DNA of 64,000 nt from Leptolyngbya subtilissima AS-A7. GTDB lineage: Bacteria > Cyanobacteriota > Cyanobacteriia > Phormidesmidales > Phormidesmidaceae. The stretch covers positions 310,001-374,000 of the forward strand of contig NZ_JAMPKY010000002.1 of NCBI RefSeq assembly GCF_039962255.1, in the 5' to 3' direction. The translations under genes and the position numbers were made by a program. A model generated the notes under the pieces. The model was given only the letters and a program-made list of their open reading frames with translations. It was not told the DNA's origin and ran no database searches. Below are positions 18,247 through 27,691 of the stretch, piece after piece (position 1 is the stretch's first letter; each line of letters starts with the position of its first letter).

Positions 18247-19242
18247 GTGGAACAGTTTATGCCCGGTGTGTCACTGGTGGGCAGCGGTTCAGCCTGCCTA
18301 ACCGTACAACTCACCAATGACGATCTCAGCCAGCGCGTTGACACCTCCGATGACTGGATTGCGACCCGTACCGGCATTCGTCAGCGCCATGTGGCAGCTC
18401 CTGAGGATTCCCTTGCGTCTCTGGCGGCGGAGGCAGCCCGCAATGCTTTGGCCATGGCCGAGGTGAGCGCCGAAGAGGTTGATTTGATTGTGCTGGCCAC
18501 CTCTACCCCCGACGATTTATTTGGGACGGCCTGTCAGGTCCAGAGGGCTTTGGGGGCGACTCGCGCTGTGGCCTTTGACCTCACTGCCGCCTGCTCAGGG
18601 TTTGTGTTTGCCCTAGTAACGGCAGCCCAATATATCCGCACTGGGGTATTTAAGAATGTGGTGGTGATCGGGGCCGATATACTCTCACGCTGGACGGACT
18701 GGGACGATCGCACTACCTGCGTGCTCTTTGGCGACGGGGCTGGGGCCGTGGTGCTACAGGCGGCTGAGCGCGATCGCCTGCTGGGCTTTGAGCTGTGCAG
18801 TGATGGCTCCTTGAATCACTGCCTGAACCTAGCTTACCAACCTGAACCAGATGTTCTAGTTGGAGACATCACTGTTCAGAAAGGCACCTTTGCCCCCATC
18901 ACTATGAATGGGCGCGAGGTCTATAAATTCGCCGTCAACCGCGTCCCCGAAGTGATCGAAAAAGCGCTCTTCCGCGCCAACCTCACCGCTGCCGATATCG
19001 ACTGGCTGGTGCTGCATCAGGCCAACCAGCGCATTCTTGACGCAGTAGCCGATCGCCTAAACGTGCCCGCTGAGCGCGTGGTCAGCAACATGGCCCGTCA
19101 CGGCAATACCTCCGCCGCCTCTATCCCCATTGCTCTCGACGAAGCTGTGCGGGCAGGAAAAATTAAGTCTGAAGATGTGATTGCTACCGCCGGTTTTGGG
19201 GCTGGGCTAACCTGGGGCTCTGCCATCATTCAATGGGGCTAG
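18247..19242 (+). CDS. fabH: Beta-ketoacyl-ACP synthase III
   Basis: Initiates fatty acid synthesis by condensing acetyl-CoA with malonyl-ACP. The active-site Cys lies in DLTAACSGF (about residue 117), His in VLHQANQRI and Asn in [23 protein letters not shown] is a FabH signature. The GTG at 18247 is chosen because GGAG sits 8 bases upstream; the in-frame ATG at 18259 is too far from it. It is tightly linked to plsX (3 bases between stop and start). Confidence 0.97.
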   Translation: MEQFMPGVSLVGSGSACLTVQLTNDDLSQRVDTSDDWIATRTGIRQRHVAAPEDSLASLAAEAARNALAMAEVSAEEVDLIVLATSTPDDLFGTACQVQRALGATRAVAFDLTAACSGFVFALVTAAQYIRTGVFKNVVVIGADILSRWTDWDDRTTCVLFGDGAGAVVLQAAERDRLLGFELCSDGSLNHCLNLAYQPEPDVLVGDITVQKGTFAPITMNGREVYKFAVNRVPEVIEKALFRANLTAADIDWLVLHQANQRILDAVADRLNVPAERVVSNMARHGNTSAASIPIALDEAVRAGKIKSEDVIATAGFGAGLTWGSAIIQWG

Positions 19243-19492
19243 GCAATAGCACCTTCAGCACCTATGGGTAACAGTCACCCCTCTCTTTTGCTAAGTCACT
19301 GTGGTCAACTTGGGACTTTCCCTCACGATAGCTCTCCTCTCCACGGCGGTTTCAATGGGCATTTTGTGAGACAGTATCTTGTGTAGTTCTGGCAGCGCTG
19401 ATCACTTTGCGAACCATCCCTGAATCTGGGGATGAAGTAAAGCAGGTGTTGGGGCTGGTCGCGATCGCCACGCAAGTCGGAAGGGTAGAGGC

Positions 19493-20380
19493 ATGACAAA
19501 CGCAGCATGGGTGTTTCCTGGGCAGGGTTCCCAGGCGATCGGCATGGGAACAGACCTCGCCACTGTGGCTCTGGCCCAAGGGCGCTTTGCCGAAGCCGAG
19601 GCCATCCTGGGTTGGTCAGTGCTCGATGTGGTTCAAGACGCTGACGATAAAGTTTCGAACACTCTCTATACCCAGCCCTGTCTGTACGTCATAGAAAGCA
19701 TTCTGGTCGATTTGCTCAAGGAGCAGGGCCATCAGCCAGCGGTTGTAGCCGGTCACAGCTTGGGAGAATATGTCGCCCTCTACGCTGCTGAAGTCTTCGA
19801 TTTTGCCACCGGGCTCACCCTGGTGCAGCGTCGTGCTGATTTGATGGCCCAAGCCTCTGACGGCATGATGGCCGCCCTGTTGGGCTTTGATACCGACGAG
19901 CTAGCCGCCAAGATCGAAGCTACTCCTGGGGTAGTGCTGGCCAACGACAACAACCCCGGTCAGGTAGTGATCTCAGGTACCCCAGAGGCCGTCACCACCG
20001 TAATGGAAGGCGTGAAAGCCAAGCGGGCCGTGAAGCTTAACGTCAGCGGGGCCTTCCACTCGCCGCTGATGGCCGATGCTGCCGCAACGTTTCAGGCAGT
20101 TTTAGAACCAATTCCCTTCGCCACGGCCCAAGTGCCCGTACTCTCCAACGTAGACCCTACCCCCTCCACCGACGGCTTGGTATTAAAGCAGCGGTTAATC
20201 CAGCAGATGACAGGCTCTGTGCGCTGGCGCGAAATCACCCTGGCGTTGCCAGAACTTGGCATTGACACAGTAGTCGAAGTGGGGCCGGGCAACGTGCTCA
20301 CCGGGTTAACCAAGCGCACCTGCAAAGAACTCGCGCTGGTTAACGTAGGCAATCTGGAGCAAGTCGCCAGTGCAGGCTAA
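19493..20380 (+). CDS. fabD: Malonyl-CoA:ACP transacylase
   Basis: Loads malonyl groups onto ACP for chain elongation. The sequence opens WVFPGQGSQAIGMG, has the nucleophile GHSLGEYVAL (Ser), Arg in VQRRADLM, and His in GAFHSPLM. Length of 295 residues is usual. It lies 250 bases downstream of fabH on the same strand; that gap shows no gene or clear hairpin. Part of the plsX-fabH-fabD-plsC group. Confidence 0.96.
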   Translation: MTNAAWVFPGQGSQAIGMGTDLATVALAQGRFAEAEAILGWSVLDVVQDADDKVSNTLYTQPCLYVIESILVDLLKEQGHQPAVVAGHSLGEYVALYAAEVFDFATGLTLVQRRADLMAQASDGMMAALLGFDTDELAAKIEATPGVVLANDNNPGQVVISGTPEAVTTVMEGVKAKRAVKLNVSGAFHSPLMADAAATFQAVLEPIPFATAQVPVLSNVDPTPSTDGLVLKQRLIQQMTGSVRWREITLALPELGIDTVVEVGPGNVLTGLTKRTCKELALVNVGNLEQVASAG

Positions 20381-20422
20381 ACCTCACACGACAGTCCTAA
20401 TCTCCCAGGCAAAGGGACTTTG

Positions 20423-21085
20423 ATGGTTGTACAGAATAAGCCCGAGATGAGTCGCGATCGCGAACCCCCCGTTAACCTGCTGTGGTACCACCTATTCAAA
20501 TGGTCGGTGGTGAGTCCGATGCTGGGCTTATATTTTCGGGGCCGGGTCTACGGTACCGATCAGGTACCCAAAACTGGAGGGTTGGTGGTAGTTGCCAACC
20601 ACGCCAGCGACTTTGACCCGCCGCTGCTCTCTGCCGCCGTGCGCCGCCCCGTCTCTTACATGGCCAAAGAAGAGTTGTTTAAGGTGCCGGTGCTCAGTCA
20701 GGCCATTCGCCTCTATGGGGCCTACCCTGTGAAGCGGGGCAGCGCCGATCGCAGCGCCATTCGCGAAGCCCTCAAGCAGCTGGAGCAGGGCTGGGCAGTG
20801 GGCATTTTTCTCCAAGGCACCCGCACTCCCGATGGCCGCATTCCTGACCCCAAAATTGGCGCGGCGCTAATTGCGGCCAAGGCCCAGGTACCACTGCTGC
20901 CCGTCAGCCTCTGGGGCACCCAGCGCATTTTCACCAAGGGTTCGTCGATACCCCGCCCTACCCCCCTCACTATTCGCATTGGTGCCCCCATTGCCCCACC
21001 TCCCTCCACTGCCCGCGAGGGGTTAGAGGTCATCACCACCCAGTGCGCCACCGAAATCCATCGCCTCCACGACCTTGGCCGTTAG
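20423..21085 (+). CDS. plsC: 1-acyl-sn-glycerol-3-phosphate acyltransferase
   Basis: Second acylation of glycerolipid synthesis, making phosphatidate at the membrane. The HX4D block is NHASDFDPP (about residues 62-70), followed by an acyl-acceptor region VKRGSADRSAIREAL and the FLQGTRTPDGRI block corresponding to the usual EGTRS motif (here QGTRT). About 220 residues. ATG at 20423 is chosen over the TTG at 20420. Position after fabD supports the lipid role. The Glu-to-Gln change in the EGTR motif is worth noting, but such variants occur in this broad family. Confidence 0.88.
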   Translation: MVVQNKPEMSRDREPPVNLLWYHLFKWSVVSPMLGLYFRGRVYGTDQVPKTGGLVVVANHASDFDPPLLSAAVRRPVSYMAKEELFKVPVLSQAIRLYGAYPVKRGSADRSAIREALKQLEQGWAVGIFLQGTRTPDGRIPDPKIGAALIAAKAQVPLLPVSLWGTQRIFTKGSSIPRPTPLTIRIGAPIAPPPSTAREGLEVITTQCATEIHRLHDLGR

Positions 21086-21194
21086 TCGCTCCACCTCCTC
21101 ATCCCTTTACCCTCTCACCCATTCACTGACTTGCCCATCTACTCTCGCCTCATCTGGTAGCCTGTAAAAGTTCGCGATCGCACCGGCCAAGCCC

Positions 21195-21500
21195 ATGTCC
21201 CAAGACCTCAAACAAGAACTTACCGATATGCTTGCCCCTGCCGATTGGGCTTGGATCAGCCCCCACGCCAATCGGGGGGCAGTGGTGGTGGTCGATCGAC
21301 AGCTAGATTTAGTCGAGGTGGGGATGGCGATTGCCACCGACAATACCGCCGCTGTCAACCGCTGGATTGCCGAAGCTCTAATCACTAAGCCTTCGCCCTT
21401 GCAGCTGGAAGTGTGGGATCAAGCGACCAAAAAACAGTTTCAGTCGTTGATTGTGCAACCCTTCGTGCTCGTGCAAGAAGCCCCAGTCCATGAAAACTGA
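21195..21500 (+). CDS. DUF2288 family protein
   Basis: A 101-residue protein matching DUF2288: WAWISPHANRGAVVVVDRQLDLVEVGMAIATDN, then WIAEALITKPS. No function is known. Its stop overlaps the start of the following transporter gene by 11 bases (ATGAAAACTGA), so the two are translationally linked. Confidence 0.85.
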   Translation: MSQDLKQELTDMLAPADWAWISPHANRGAVVVVDRQLDLVEVGMAIATDNTAAVNRWIAEALITKPSPLQLEVWDQATKKQFQSLIVQPFVLVQEAPVHEN

Positions 21501-22575
21501 GGAATCCCAGGAAGAAATTGCCCCAGGAGCGTCGCCTCGGAGCAAAGATAATATTTGGACTACTTTGAGCACCAGCACTTTAGTGCGGTTCTTGCTGTTG
21601 TTTGCTTGCGGCTGGGCCACCATTCAGCTGTTGGCCTACTTTGAAGTATTAATAGTGGTATTTGTCACCGCCACTATTCTGGCGTTTTTGCTCAATCATC
21701 CGGTCACTTGGCTCAGCCGGTGGTTACCGCGCGGGGTAGCGGCGATTGCTGTATTTCTCATCTGCTTAGCCATCATTGTCGGCCTTTCCCTTACCCTGGG
21801 CATGGCGGTGTTATCCCAAGGGCAGCAGCTTTCCGCCAGCGTGCAAAATTTTTCTGACTCAGTCATACCCTGGCTCAGCAGCGCTGAAGAGCTGTTAGAA
21901 ACGCTGAATTTGCCCGTCGATTTGCAGGGTCTAGAGCCTCAGCTACAGAACCAGGCTGTAGCCATTCTCACAACTGGGCTAGGGCTCCTGCAATCGACCC
22001 TGGCCAACCTGGTTCTCGCCATTCTAATTGCGGTCGTAACCCTGTTTATGATGCTGGATGGGGCCAAAATTTGGTGGTGGTTGCTCAACAACCTGCCTAT
22101 TCGCAACAAAGTGCGATTCAACACCGTCATTCAGCACAATTTGCTGGGTTTCTTTTGGGGCCGCCTGCTGCTGGCTGTGTTTTCTATTACCTCCACCTTT
22201 GCGGTCTTTGCCTTTTTAGGCATGCCCTTTCCGCTGGTGCTCGCCGTCATTGCCGGGTTATTTAATTTAATTCCAGGCATTGGAGCCACCCTGGGCATCA
22301 GCATTGTATCCCTGCTGCTGCTATCGCAAGGGGTATGGTTAGCCATCCAAGCTGTTGTCGTTTGCATTGCTGTAGAACAGATCGAAGAAAATCTGCTGCT
22401 GCCTTACATCATGAAAGACTCTCTAGATATTAATCCTGTAGTCATGTTTTTTGCGTTGATTGTAGGGGCTACGGTAGCCGGAGTTCTAGGGCTTTTTCTA
22501 GCGGTGCCAATTGCCGGAGTAATCGTTACCTGGCTAGATATTGAAGCGATGCGGGGCAAGCCCACTCAAGACTAA
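21490..22575 (+). CDS. AI-2E family transporter (PerM/TqsA-like)
   Basis: A 361-residue inner-membrane protein with an N-terminal pair of spans (about 30-85), a periplasmic or cytosolic amphipathic region (about 100-160), and a C-terminal bundle of five or six spans. Family features include FNLIPGIGATLGI, QIEENLLLPYIMKDSLDINPVVMFFALIVGA and GLFLAVPIAGVI. Members export varied small molecules or ions; the AI-2 name does not establish the substrate. The ATG at 21490 lies inside the end of the DUF2288 gene; a TTG/ATG-like start farther upstream is not supported. Confidence 0.88.
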   Translation: MKTEESQEEIAPGASPRSKDNIWTTLSTSTLVRFLLLFACGWATIQLLAYFEVLIVVFVTATILAFLLNHPVTWLSRWLPRGVAAIAVFLICLAIIVGLSLTLGMAVLSQGQQLSASVQNFSDSVIPWLSSAEELLETLNLPVDLQGLEPQLQNQAVAILTTGLGLLQSTLANLVLAILIAVVTLFMMLDGAKIWWWLLNNLPIRNKVRFNTVIQHNLLGFFWGRLLLAVFSITSTFAVFAFLGMPFPLVLAVIAGLFNLIPGIGATLGISIVSLLLLSQGVWLAIQAVVVCIAVEQIEENLLLPYIMKDSLDINPVVMFFALIVGATVAGVLGLFLAVPIAGVIVTWLDIEAMRGKPTQD

Positions 22576-22667
22576 AAAATCTAGTCTGGCCTGGCTAAAG
22601 TAGGCTGATAAATAGACCATCAGCCGATAAGCTAGAACACTGAACCCCTGGCGATAAGATTTGATTT

Positions 22668-23666
22668 ATGACCAACGCTGCCCCGCCGAACTCCTCTATG
22701 CCTCAGGGGAAGCGGCTGCGCTTTACCCAATCTCCCCGTCCCTGGCTCTACGCTCTTTGGAAATTTTGGCGACCTCACACAGTCATTGGCACTAGCCTCA
22801 GCGTAGTGGGCATTGCCACCATCGTTTTAGCTGATTTGGAATTCGAAAACCCTATATCCTTCGAGCCTCTGCTGAGTTTAGTTGGGATTGCTGTGGTGGC
22901 CTGTTTGCTAGGCAATCTCTACATTGTTGGGCTCAATCAGCTTGAAGATATTGCAATCGATCGCATCAACAAACCCCACTTGCCCCTAGCCGCCGGAGAA
23001 TTTTCTGTTGCTGATGGCCGCTGGATTGTTGGCTTAGCAGGCTTAGGGGCCATGGGTTTAGCGGTCTTAGGCGGTCCCTGGCTACTGGCAACAGTGGGCC
23101 TGAGCCTAATTATCGGTACCGCCTATTCGCTGCCCCCGGTACGGCTCAAACGGTTTCCATTTTGGGCCTCGGTGTGCATTTTGGCAGTGCGGGGCACCAT
23201 TGTGAATTTGGGCTTGTTTCTGCACTTTAGCGATCGCCTCGATCTTCCCTTCACTATTCCTGGACGAGTTTGGGCGCTGACGGCATTTGTTCTACTATTT
23301 AGCATTGCCATTGCGCTATTTAAGGATATTCCCGACATTGAGGGCGATCGCCGCTACGGCATCAGCACTCTGTCCTTAAAGCTGGGTCAGCGCACCGTGT
23401 TTAAGCTGGCGTTGGGTATTCTGACCGTCTGCTATCTAGGTATGGCGCTAGTTGCCCCCTGGCTAACGGGGGTCAATCGACCTTTCCTAGCCGGATCACA
23501 CCTGTTGGTGCTAGCTTTCCTATGGTGGATGAGTTTGCGGGTATCCCACAGCGGCCAAAACGCTGCAGCTCAGAGAAACCTAGCCTATCCTGAGTTCTAC
23601 CAATTCATCTGGAAGCTATTTTTCCTGCAATACCTGATGTTTCCCCTAGCCTGCTGGCTGGCCTAG
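22668..23666 (+). CDS. hpt: Homogentisate phytyltransferase (tocopherol synthesis)
   Basis: UbiA-type prenyltransferase that joins homogentisate and phytyl diphosphate, the committed step to alpha-tocopherol. About 332 residues with eight to nine membrane spans. The first Asp-rich motif is NQLEDIAIDRINKPHLPLAAGE (NxxxDxxxD); the second is KDIPDIEGDRRYG. WRPHTVIGTSLS, GTAYSLPPVRLKRFPFWA and YQFIWKLFFLQYLMFPLACWLA match Synechocystis slr1736 as I recall it. The next gene, 34 bases on, is a geranylgeranyl-reductase-like enzyme, which suggests supply of phytyl chains. Confidence 0.93.
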   Translation: MTNAAPPNSSMPQGKRLRFTQSPRPWLYALWKFWRPHTVIGTSLSVVGIATIVLADLEFENPISFEPLLSLVGIAVVACLLGNLYIVGLNQLEDIAIDRINKPHLPLAAGEFSVADGRWIVGLAGLGAMGLAVLGGPWLLATVGLSLIIGTAYSLPPVRLKRFPFWASVCILAVRGTIVNLGLFLHFSDRLDLPFTIPGRVWALTAFVLLFSIAIALFKDIPDIEGDRRYGISTLSLKLGQRTVFKLALGILTVCYLGMALVAPWLTGVNRPFLAGSHLLVLAFLWWMSLRVSHSGQNAAAQRNLAYPEFYQFIWKLFFLQYLMFPLACWLA

Positions 23667-23700
23667 AGCAAAGCAGCCTAGCGTAAAGGATAGTAAACCT

Positions 23701-24852
23701 ATGTACGACTGCGTCATTGTCGGTGCCGGACCCGCCGGATCCACCGCCGCTTACCACCTGAGCAAAGCGGGTCATCAAGTTCTGCTGCTCGATGCCGCCA
23801 AACTTCCTCGCTACAAACCCTGTGGCGGCGGCGTCTCGCCCCAAGTAGCTCAGTGGTTTGACTTTGACTTTGCTCCTGCCATCTCTGTTAAGGTGCGCAA
23901 AGTGCGCTACACCTTCAATATGGCTGACCCCATTGAAGCCGAACTGCCCGCCGAAAAAGCCCTATGGATGGTGCGGCGAGACGAGTTTGACTATTTCATC
24001 GTGCAACAAGCCCAAAAACAAGGGGCCACCCTGTGGGATGGTACTAAGGCCCAAAGCATCGAAAATCAAGGAGATTTCTGGCAGGTCAACACTACTCAAG
24101 GCCCGGTTCAGGGACGTTTTTTAATTGCGGCAGACGGGGCACGCGGGTCAATGGCCAAGTGGCTGGGCTTTTCCCAACGGCGATACAAACTGGCCGCGGC
24201 CCTAGAAGCCGAGCCTCGATTGGAGGTCCCCAGTGAACCCGTAGTGCATTTTGACCTAGGCCTTATGCAGCAGGGCTACCTGTGGAACTTTCCCAAAGCC
24301 GATGGCTACTCCATTGGTGGGGGTGTGTTTCGCTCCGGAGCCCAGCGCAAGCAAGACCTGCGCACTCCTGTAGGCAACTATGCCGCCGCCTTTGATGTAG
24401 ACGCCAGCACAGTGCAGCATTTTGGCCACCCCATATTCATCTGGGATGGCCCCCAAGATCTGCATACCCACCGAGCCCTGCTGGCAGGGGAAGCCGCCTG
24501 CGTAGTCGATCCATTCACTGCCGAGGGCATTCGCCCCTCCATCTTTAGCGGGCTCAAGGCTGCAGATGCGATCGCCCAGGCTCTTAAAGAAGATAATCAA
24601 CTCCCAAGATCGAAGGGGCATCGAGCCCTAGCAAACTACAGCCAAATAATGAATACAGAATGGGGCCAAGAAATGCGCTGGGCCAGACGCTTAGCCCGCC
24701 TAGTCTACAACGCACCAGCCCTAGCCTATCGGGCTGGGGTGAAGCGGCCTTCTAGCACCCTAACCATGGTAAAAGTATTCTGCGGTGAGACCAGCTATGG
24801 GGAGGTGGCTCACAGAGCTATCCAGCGGCTTAGCAAAGGGCTATTGTCTTAG
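23701..24852 (+). CDS. Geranylgeranyl reductase family FAD-dependent oxidoreductase
   Basis: A 383-residue flavoprotein. The FAD-binding GXGXXG motif is CVIVGAGPAGSTAAYHLSKAG, followed by KPCGGGVSP typical of the family, an internal LIAADGARG, and GEAACVVDPFTAEGIRPSIFSG near residue 265. Such enzymes reduce isoprenoid double bonds; ChlP makes phytyl chains for chlorophyll and tocopherol. It is not a canonical ChlP by my reading, so the substrate is uncertain. It lies 34 bases after hpt in the same direction, probably one operon, and a bidirectional terminator follows. Confidence 0.82.
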   Translation: MYDCVIVGAGPAGSTAAYHLSKAGHQVLLLDAAKLPRYKPCGGGVSPQVAQWFDFDFAPAISVKVRKVRYTFNMADPIEAELPAEKALWMVRRDEFDYFIVQQAQKQGATLWDGTKAQSIENQGDFWQVNTTQGPVQGRFLIAADGARGSMAKWLGFSQRRYKLAAALEAEPRLEVPSEPVVHFDLGLMQQGYLWNFPKADGYSIGGGVFRSGAQRKQDLRTPVGNYAAAFDVDASTVQHFGHPIFIWDGPQDLHTHRALLAGEAACVVDPFTAEGIRPSIFSGLKAADAIAQALKEDNQLPRSKGHRALANYSQIMNTEWGQEMRWARRLARLVYNAPALAYRAGVKRPSSTLTMVKVFCGETSYGEVAHRAIQRLSKGLLS

Positions 24853-24870
24853 CTCTACTAGCTACTAGAC

Positions 24871-24911
24871 AAAACAACGGCCAAGGCAAACATGCTTTGG
24901 CCGTTGTTTTT
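24871..24911. terminator. Bidirectional terminator between the reductase and pilC
   Basis: Perfect 14-base stem AAAACAACGGCCAA with its complement at 24897-24910 and a 12-base loop. The T-run lies on both strands, as expected between convergent genes. Confidence 0.9.
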
Positions 24912-24950
24912 AGAAAATTGTCAACAATAGACCATAGGAAGCTCTGGATC

Positions 24951-26171
24951 TTAACCAATCGCATCCATAATCTTGAACATGGGCAAGTACATTGACACCA
25001 AAATCGACCCTACCATGCCACCTAATACCACAATCATGATCGGCTCCATGATGCTGGTTAGAGCTTTTACGGCCTGCTCCACCTCATCCTCATAGAAGTC
25101 GGCCACCTTCATCAGCATTGCATCTAGTTCTCCCGTTTCTTCCCCGATGCTGATCATCTGAATCGCCATACCAGGAAACACCGCGTGCTTTTGGAGTGCC
25201 AGACTAATCATCCCTCCCCCTTGTACATCTTTACGGGCCTCATCCACAGCCTCAGCAATCACCTGATTACCCGCCGTGTCCCGCACAATTTCCAAGGCTG
25301 TTAGAATTGGCACCCCGGATTTCGACAGAGAACCAAAGGTGCGGCAGAACCGAGCGGTAGCCGTTTTTTGAATCAGATCACCAAACAGAGGCATCTTGAG
25401 GGATAAACGGTCGATCACTCGTCGCCCGTTCAAAGTGGCGTAGTATCGGCGGTAGGCAAATGTCAACGCAGATATCGCCGCTACCATAAACACCCAGTTC
25501 AAGGGCTGGCGCAAAAACCGGCTGATCATCATCATGATCTGAGTAAAGACTGGCAGTTCAGTGCCTAAGTCCTCAAACATATCGGCAAAGATTGGCAGCA
25601 AAAATACTGTCATACCGACGAAGATAATCACGGCTAAGAATCCTACCGTTACTGGATAGGCCATAGCTGACTTAATCTGGTTCTGCAACCGGGCTAAATC
25701 TTCCAGTAGCTTAGCCAGACGATTGAGTACTTCATCGAGTACGCCACCTACCTCACCCGCTTGGATCAGCGCCACGTAAAGATTATCGAAACAAGCTGGG
25801 TGCTTACGCATGGCGTCAGACAGGTTGGTGCCCTGCTGCACATCAGCGTTGATGGCCATCAGTGCCTTCTTGAGTTTGGGGTTAGCGCAGTCATCTGCCA
25901 GTACCCCTAACCCTCGCACCAGGGCAACACCAGCGTTAACGAGAGCAGCGAACTGACGGGAAAAGATTGCCTTATCCTTAACCGTCACCTTGGTCATGGA
26001 GGTTTTGATGCTCTCCAGGTCAATATTGAACCCGGATTCCTCCTTTATATCCATCACATAGAGGCCCTGATCCTTTAAACGATTGCGGGCCTCATTGGGA
26101 TTCTCGGCGGCGATCCGCTCTTTGCGCTGGGCTCCGCTGGTATCGCGACCAATGGCAACGTAGGTAGGCAT
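24951..26171 (-). CDS. pilC: Type IV pilus inner-membrane platform protein PilC
   Basis: T2SF-family platform protein that couples the PilB/PilT motors to the pilin stem. The 406 residues contain two cytosolic GspF domains (about 65-190 and 270-390) and three membrane spans (about 175-197, 222-243 and 375-395). Signatures are FSRQFAALVNAGVALVRGL, IGEETGELDAML and PIMIVVLGGMVGSILVSMYLPMF. It is the last gene of the minus-strand pilB-pilT-pilC run; the pilT-pilC gap is about 250 bases. Confidence 0.97.
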   Translation of the reverse strand: MPTYVAIGRDTSGAQRKERIAAENPNEARNRLKDQGLYVMDIKEESGFNIDLESIKTSMTKVTVKDKAIFSRQFAALVNAGVALVRGLGVLADDCANPKLKKALMAINADVQQGTNLSDAMRKHPACFDNLYVALIQAGEVGGVLDEVLNRLAKLLEDLARLQNQIKSAMAYPVTVGFLAVIIFVGMTVFLLPIFADMFEDLGTELPVFTQIMMMISRFLRQPLNWVFMVAAISALTFAYRRYYATLNGRRVIDRLSLKMPLFGDLIQKTATARFCRTFGSLSKSGVPILTALEIVRDTAGNQVIAEAVDEARKDVQGGGMISLALQKHAVFPGMAIQMISIGEETGELDAMLMKVADFYEDEVEQAVKALTSIMEPIMIVVLGGMVGSILVSMYLPMFKIMDAIG

Positions 26172-26422
26172 AGCTCTGTTAGCTCAACGGCTTAAAAGTA
26201 CTGCAATTATAGCGACGGGTTCAGCTTGCCGAACCCGCTAAATCTACCTGAACTCGCGTGGGGTGTATCTTGCTCTCGCGGCATGATCACGTGGACCCTA
26301 GGTCTAACCCCAAACCAGTAGCAAGAAAGATAATCTGTGCTCCCTCTCTCTAGGCTAGGGCACTCAGTTTAAATTTTTCCTGAGCGCCCTATTTAGTTAC
26401 CTAAGGTCTTTTACCTAAGATT

Positions 26423-27547
26423 TTAGTGGCGTCCGGCGGCTGCCCCTTGGCGAGCAGCCGCATTAGGTGCTGGAGCTCCCCCAATTAGCCGTTGCAGTTC
26501 ATCGGGGCGGGAGGTCTTGGACATGGCCGCCTCAAAGGAAATTGTGCCGGCTTGATAGAGATCAGCCAGAACCTTTTCTAGAGTCTGCATCGCCAGCTTA
26601 CCCCCGGTCTGGATAGCACCGTAGATTTGAGGAGTTTTACCTTCACGAATCATGTTGGCGATCGCTGGGGTAATCACCATAATCTCTTGGGCCATAATGC
26701 GGCCAAACTCGCCGGGTTTGGGATTAGCTTTAGGCACAAGAGTCTGACTGAGCACCGCCACTAGCGAACCTGACAACTGCACCCGAATCTGCTGCTGCTG
26801 CTCAGGCGGAAACACGTCGATCATCCGGTCGACGGTTTGGGCTGCTGAGCTGGTGTGCAGAGTACCAAAGACCAAGTGCCCCGTTTCTGCGGCCGAAATA
26901 GCTAGGGAAATGGTTTCTAAGTCCCGCATTTCACCCACCAGAATTACGTCGGGGTCTTCCCGCAAGGCAGCACGTAGGGCATTGGCAAAACTCTTGGTAT
27001 CTTCCCCAATCTGGCGCTGGTGAATCAGGCTTTTGATAGGCTCATAGACAAATTCAATCGGGTCTTCGACGGTGAGAATGTGCTCAGGCCGCGTGAGGTT
27101 GATGTTGTTGATCATCGAAGCCAGGGTGGTCGACTTCCCAGAACCGGTGGGTCCGGTCACTAGAATTAAGCCCCGGGGTTTCTCTGACAGTTCCCGTACA
27201 ATGTTGGGCAACCCTAGCGCATCCATGCTTGGAATTTTGGAGCTCAGTGCTCGCAAACATGCAGCATAGGTACCGCGATCTTTGTAGACATTGACCCGAA
27301 AGCGGGCAAGCCCTTTTACCCCATAGGAGCAATCCAGCTCCCAGGTTTGCTCCAGCTGTTTGCGCTGGGTGTTGTTGAGCATGCTGAAGATTAGCCGCTG
27401 ACAAGACTCGGCGGTCATTGGCTCGTGCTCGGTAGGAGTGAGTTTGCCGCTAATGCGGATGTAGGGGGGCAAACCTGCAGAGAGGTGTAGGTCAGAGCCA
27501 CCCCGCTCAATCACCTCTTCCATCAAATCTTCGATCATCAATTCCAT
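26423..27547 (-). CDS. pilT: Type IV pilus retraction ATPase PilT
   Basis: Hexameric ATPase that depolymerises pili for twitching and phototaxis. The 374-residue sequence has an N-terminal PAS-like domain, Walker A VTGPTGSGKSTTLA (about 130-143), the Asp box EDPIEFVYEP, Walker B VILVGEMRD and the His box GHLVFGTLHTSSAAQTVDRMID. AIRNLIREGK-like PilT motifs appear as ANMIREGKTPQI. No fault is seen. It lies between pilB and pilC. Confidence 0.97.
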   Translation of the reverse strand: MELMIEDLMEEVIERGGSDLHLSAGLPPYIRISGKLTPTEHEPMTAESCQRLIFSMLNNTQRKQLEQTWELDCSYGVKGLARFRVNVYKDRGTYAACLRALSSKIPSMDALGLPNIVRELSEKPRGLILVTGPTGSGKSTTLASMINNINLTRPEHILTVEDPIEFVYEPIKSLIHQRQIGEDTKSFANALRAALREDPDVILVGEMRDLETISLAISAAETGHLVFGTLHTSSAAQTVDRMIDVFPPEQQQQIRVQLSGSLVAVLSQTLVPKANPKPGEFGRIMAQEIMVITPAIANMIREGKTPQIYGAIQTGGKLAMQTLEKVLADLYQAGTISFEAAMSKTSRPDELQRLIGGAPAPNAAARQGAAAGRH

Positions 27548-27691
27548 AGGGCTACCTCATGGGGTTTGAGAAACGTCGAGAGAATTTAGCGTTAGAAAAG
27601 CTTAGGCTAGTTTGATAAAGCAGTTGGTGCCGTAGCGTCCGTTGCTGCTAACAAGATGCCCAGTTTGGGACAAAATGCTGTCAACTAGCCG

